Assembly (NCBI GenBank): GCA_902984215.1
Contig: CADWAF010002535.1
Location: 1-18,361 of the forward strand
Direction of reading: 5' to 3'
DNA from: Willaertia magna
Taxonomy: Eukaryota; Heterolobosea; Eutetramitea; Acrasida; Naegleriidae
DNA: 18,361 nt
Below, piece after piece: positions 15,460 through 18,361 of this stretch. Within the stretch, counting starts at the first letter, position 1, and every line of letters starts with the position of its first letter. The translations under genes were made by a program, and so were the position numbers. The notes beneath the pieces are model-generated. The model made no database searches, was not told the DNA's origin, and worked only from the letters and a program-made list of their open reading frames with translations.

Positions 15460-16767
15460 TTATTGTTGTTTGAAATAGCTGTCAATGAAGTCTTGTGGAT
15501 CGATTGGATTGAGAGGCAGCTGAGATGGAGTGTGGCTGTACTGTTGAACTTTGTTAATAATTTCAACTATTTTTTGAGTCCAATAAGCATCATTTTCATC
15601 TACAATTGGAGGATTTTGTTCAATGACTGGTTGAAAATCATTTACTTGTTGTTGATTGCCAGTTAATGTGGTTAGGTTAGGTGGCAATGGATTGTTTGGG
15701 GTAGTAACAATGTTATTTACTTGTTGTGGTAGGTTAGCTTGTTGAGGTTGAAGTAAAGGACAACTACTATGTTGTAAATTTTGTTGAATTTGCTGAATTT
15801 GGTGGAGTTGCTGATTCAATTGGAATTGTTGGGCTTGTTGGATTTGCTGAATTTGTTGTATCTGTTGGGACGAGTTAAATCCAGCCAAAACTGGCCTAGT
15901 TTGATTTGTTGCATTGGCTACGTTTAACATATAATTTTGAAAACCAAAGTTGTTAGTGCTTGGAGTAAAGTTGTTATTATGATTGTTATGATTACTATTG
16001 GAATGTTGAGCTCCAAACATAATTGGTGGTTCACTATAGGACAAGGAGTTTTCATTCACGCTACAGTCATAATAGATTACATTGTTGGTGTTATATACGT
16101 TATATGGCAACCCTTGAACTTGGTTTTCATTAAAAGTCGTCTGCCTCTTTTCTCGTTCTGCCTTCTCTATCAATAACGATCCATTACTATTTGATACTTT
16201 CAAATTGTCATCCTGTTTTGATTTATAATACCTGCCGAGAGAAGAAAAACCAAGGTTGCTATTGCTAGTGCTGTCATAAATAATGTTGTTGTTTGTTGTG
16301 TTAAGGCTGTGATTAGAACACTCAGAAAATGGTATAGACATGGAACACTCACTTTCAATAGTCTCAAAATTTCCTTCACCCGTTTTGGTACTACTTTGGG
16401 GAATGTCGAAACTTCCTTCACCTGCTAATACTCTAGTACTTTTCTTTGGTGTTCTTCTCTTCTTTTCTATTTTACTGAGATTAGGATTAGTTGCGATAAC
16501 TATTTGTTCAGATCGTTTCTTCCTTGCATGAATAACAACAGAATCACCACCTTTCTTATTCAACTTCATTAAAAAGAAATGTTCTCTAAATTCATTGGTA
16601 TCTAAAGGTTTTCTTAAACGCACGTTTCCTGGTTTTACATTTGCTTTATCACTGTTTTCGAATGGATCACAGCTTAACTCTTGAAATACCTCCTCTGTTT
16701 CATTGACGAATACTATATTTCCGTCAGTTGATTTTCTTCTACCACCATTATTTGATGAAGACATCAT
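15460..16767 (-). CDS. Gln/Asn-rich low-complexity protein, function unknown
   Basis: 435 residues from the first ATG of the frame (16767; a second ATG follows at once: MMSSSNNGGRRK). The frame is open further upstream only through a TTG, which would add a false hydrophobic segment. Residues 80-110 are basic (HARKKRS, IEKKRRTPKK), suggesting nuclear import. Two GEG[S/N]F motifs lie at 116-120 and 130-134. Residues 160-300 are Asn/Ser-rich. Residues about 300-350 are Gln-rich with IQQIQQIQQAQQ units, ending near LPQQV. The short C-terminal segment DAYWTQKIVEIINKVQQ (about 393-409) looks like an ordered helix. Features resemble transcriptional regulators or RNA-granule proteins, but I see no DNA- or RNA-binding domain. 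Confidence 0.65.
   Translation of the reverse strand: MMSSSNNGGRRKSTDGNIVFVNETEEVFQELSCDPFENSDKANVKPGNVRLRKPLDTNEFREHFFLMKLNKKGGDSVVIHARKKRSEQIVIATNPNLSKIEKKRRTPKKSTRVLAGEGSFDIPQSSTKTGEGNFETIESECSMSIPFSECSNHSLNTTNNNIIYDSTSNSNLGFSSLGRYYKSKQDDNLKVSNSNGSLLIEKAEREKRQTTFNENQVQGLPYNVYNTNNVIYYDCSVNENSLSYSEPPIMFGAQHSNSNHNNHNNNFTPSTNNFGFQNYMLNVANATNQTRPVLAGFNSSQQIQQIQQIQQAQQFQLNQQLHQIQQIQQNLQHSSCPLLQPQQANLPQQVNNIVTTPNNPLPPNLTTLTGNQQQVNDFQPVIEQNPPIVDENDAYWTQKIVEIINKVQQYSHTPSQLPLNPIDPQDFIDSYFKQQ
15738..15873 (-). repeat. Gln-codon repeat tract
   Basis: On the - strand, imperfect runs of CAA and ATT/CAA/CAA codons encode repeated IQQ units with QAQQF and HQIQQ variants. It is coding, within the Gln-rich gene, and likely to vary in length. 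Confidence 0.6.
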
Positions 16768-17238
16768 TAAGAGACCAAAAACTACCAATAGAAGTGATTT
16801 AAAGTTTATCTGAACACAAAGTTGTTTTTTTCTCTGTTTTAAACGAGTGACAGTGGTATCATTATATAAACCAATTTCCAAATAGACAAACTCCTATTGA
16901 ATATCTAAGAAGAGAAGATTTGTTATAGATACTTTAAATTGGCCCTGTATAGACATAAGAATCTATGGATTTTCCTGTTTTTCGATATCAACCATGCGAG
17001 ATGTTATTTTTGAGGGCCCAATAGTACAAAAAAGTGGGTAGTGCAACTGGAAATGAAAATGTTATTATGTCACAAAGTTTATCTCCTAAAGGCCAGATTT
17101 CATTCTTTCAATGTACCAAATGAGGTATAAAAATAATTCATGCGCTTATTTAAATGCAATATCTGCACAGTGTTATTATTTAATACAGATTTATGAAATT
17201 GGAAATAAATGTTATTGGTTGCAATTATTTATTTAACT
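16768..17238. promoter_or_regulatory. Interval between LSM1 and the Gln-rich gene
   Basis: 471 bases holding the LSM1 3' UTR and the promoter and leader of the Gln-rich gene. It is visibly less AT-rich than other spacers, including a GGGCCC at 17014-17019. On the - strand a pyrimidine-rich run ending CTTCTTAG (near 16908-16921) could be a leader intron acceptor. I see no convincing gene or RNA. Confidence 0.35.
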
Positions 17239-17877
17239 TTACCATTCTGTGTGGAAACCTCCATAATCTCCAATTTCAAGTAAACCTCTATTCCTTAGAT
17301 GAGAACTCTTTATTTTAGATCTTTCTTCTTCTTTTTCTTGTTCTAATTTACTTAACATTAAAATTTCATCTACAGGTACTTGTTTTAAGGTTGATTCCCT
17401 TGATTCGTCTACTTCACCCATTAAAACTACATTTTCACCTCTTACAATGTATAAACCAACATCTAAATCTCCATATTTATCTTCTACTACTATTCTTTCA
17501 ACTGTTTTCTCTAGAGTCATATTTACAAATTGATCATAACAACGTAAAATTCCAACAAGTTTTTTACCATCTCTTAATATTACCATTACTTTTTTATCTA
17601 ATTGATCGGAAAGACTAGCAGCCCCTGGAAAATAAAAATTTGTTGAACCATTTAATTCATTCTCTTCATCATCATAATAATTATCTTCATGTGTTGGACT
17701 TTGAGCAAAAGATCTCTGAGAATGATGAGATGGAGTATTATGCGTAGAAGATGGAGAAGAATAAAATTGATGATGATGCGATGAAGAAGAAGACGATGAA
17801 GGAGTATGATGATGATAAGAAGAACCGTGTTGTTGCCTGTTATTATGTTGTGGCGTAGAACTTTTAAAATGACTCAT
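17239..17877 (-). CDS. LSM1: LSM1, Sm-like protein of the mRNA decay LSM1-7 ring
   Basis: 212 residues, ATG at 17877. LSM1 heads the cytoplasmic LSM1-7 ring that, with PAT1, binds oligoadenylated mRNA 3' ends and promotes decapping in P-bodies. Residues 82-155 are the Sm fold. It begins FPGAASLSDQLDKKVMVILR, with Sm1 ending GILRCYDQFVNMTL (Asp115 and Asn119 at the RNA-contacting loop), then TVERIVVEDKYGD, and Sm2 GLYIVRGENVVLMGEVD with the IVRGEN signature. The C-terminal helix (170-190) and RNRGL...Y match animal LSM1. Residues 1-80 are an added Ser/His-rich disordered extension (HHHTPSSSSSSSHHHQF) absent from human LSM1, which has 133 residues. The LSM1 rather than LSM8 call rests on the YxPGTASL-like start and VERIxVxxKYGD. 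Confidence 0.92.
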   Translation of the reverse strand: MSHFKSSTPQHNNRQQHGSSYHHHTPSSSSSSSHHHQFYSSPSSTHNTPSHHSQRSFAQSPTHEDNYYDDEENELNGSTNFYFPGAASLSDQLDKKVMVILRDGKKLVGILRCYDQFVNMTLEKTVERIVVEDKYGDLDVGLYIVRGENVVLMGEVDESRESTLKQVPVDEILMLSKLEQEKEEERSKIKSSHLRNRGLLEIGDYGGFHTEW

Positions 17878-17980
17878 TTTTATAAAAGGCTTAAAAAATA
17901 AAAATTAAAATTAAAAAAAAATAAAAAGGCAGTTCCCGTAAAATGGGGAAATTCAAACAAAATCTTTTTTAAAAAAAAAT
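17878..17980. promoter_or_regulatory. Divergent promoter between LSM1 and the gene at 17981
   Basis: 103 bases between two start codons. TATAAAAGGC at 17881-17890 reads as a TATA box for the + strand gene, and a near copy (ATAAAAAGGC) lies at 17921-17930. TTCCC at 17933-17937 and GGGAA at 17946-17950 form a small inverted repeat, the only G/C-rich element here. The rest is A-runs. Confidence 0.4.
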
Positions 17981-18361
17981 ATGAAAAGAGGCTTTAATGA
18001 TTTTTCTTCCACCACAACATTGTTACCGAATGCTGTCATAAAGAAGAAGAAATTTCCTCAAAGAAGAAATAATAATAGTAGATTTAATCAATCATTTGTA
18101 ATGAATGAAGAAGTAGGAGAACATTATAATGACGAATTAAATTATAATAATAACTTTTTAAATAATAATATTATGGAAAGTAAAATGATTGATGAAGATG
18201 AACCTGGAGAAGTTTTTTCTTCATCAACAATTAATTTTCAACATTTAAATTACAATGCTGATCATCACCAAGAAATCCATTCTTCTTCTTCATCTTGTTC
18301 TTTACCTTCTTCTTCTTTAAATTCATATGTACATTATAATTCTTCTTATTTAAATAATAAA
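17981..18361 (+). CDS. Unrecognised low-complexity protein, 5' part only
   Basis: An ATG at 17981 after a long A-run opens a frame of 127 codons that reaches the end of the window without a stop, so it is partial at the 3' end. The start MKRGFNDFSS is followed by a basic patch (IKKKKFPQRRNNN) that could be a nuclear signal, then an acidic stretch (ESKMIDEDEPGEVF), a His-containing segment and Ser-runs (SSSSSCSLPSSS). No domain is visible in this part. The short basic start faintly recalls small nuclear adaptor proteins such as akirin, which is not enough for a name. Confidence 0.7.
   Translation, partial: MKRGFNDFSSTTTLLPNAVIKKKKFPQRRNNNSRFNQSFVMNEEVGEHYNDELNYNNNFLNNNIMESKMIDEDEPGEVFSSSTINFQHLNYNADHHQEIHSSSSSCSLPSSSLNSYVHYNSSYLNNK

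Noticed and set aside
16768..16881. Hydrophobic N-terminal anchor on the Gln-rich protein
   Set aside because: The frame extension starts at TTG; no ATG exists before 16767, and the rest of the protein is nuclear-like and polar.
17391..17618. Leu/His-rich + strand open frame
   Set aside because: Antisense of the conserved Sm fold of LSM1, which is clearly the real gene.
1..18361. A functional gene cluster or novel defence-type system
   Set aside because: The genes belong to unrelated core eukaryotic pathways on both strands; only compact packing links them.

Overview
The window looks like nuclear DNA of a free-living unicellular eukaryote. It is very AT-rich, gene-dense, and has tiny GT-AG introns of 43-49 nt. 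Its proteins have clear relatives in animals: LSM1, SNRNP27, CABLES, hyccin, ARF, an FBXO11-type beta-helix and LRMDA. Asn-, His- and Gln-rich low-complexity stretches and decayed leucine-rich-repeat (LRR) genes fit a heterolobosean amoeba of the Naegleria type. That placement is inference. The standard code fits: TAA and TAG both end intact genes. I see no bacterial operons, tRNA, rRNA, CRISPR or mobile element.

Left part (1-2840): the 3' end of an unrecognised + strand gene with one intron, then a + strand LRR pseudogene with at least four frame changes. The last 18 bases of the pseudogene overlap the 3' end of a three-exon ARF-family GTPase on the - strand.

Middle (2840-9381): two - strand genes, an FBXO11-like parallel beta-helix protein without a visible F-box and a three-exon HEAT-type protein resembling TTI2. 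The second shares a 26-bp divergent spacer with a + strand LRMDA-like LRR gene, whose 3' end overlaps a - strand helical-repeat (TPR-like) gene by 23 bp.

Right part (9382-18361): + strand SNRNP27 (tri-snRNP) and hyccin (PI4K scaffold), then - strand CABLES whose stop lies 10 bp from the hyccin stop. A very AT-rich stretch with a second decayed gene follows. After it come a - strand Gln/Asn-rich protein, - strand LSM1 with a long Ser/His-rich N-terminal extension, and the 5' end of a + strand low-complexity protein that runs off the window.

The genes do not form one pathway. They cover splicing and mRNA decay (SNRNP27, LSM1), membrane and trafficking functions (ARF, hyccin, LRMDA) and cell-cycle or ubiquitin-type regulators (CABLES, FBXO11-like). 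Compact packing is the strongest shared property: a 26-bp divergent spacer, two 3' coding overlaps and one 10-bp convergent gap. Three points change simple ORF calls. The CABLES and Gln-rich frames open at TTG, not ATG, so their starts must move inward or come from an unseen exon. The gene at 17981 has no stop in the window.
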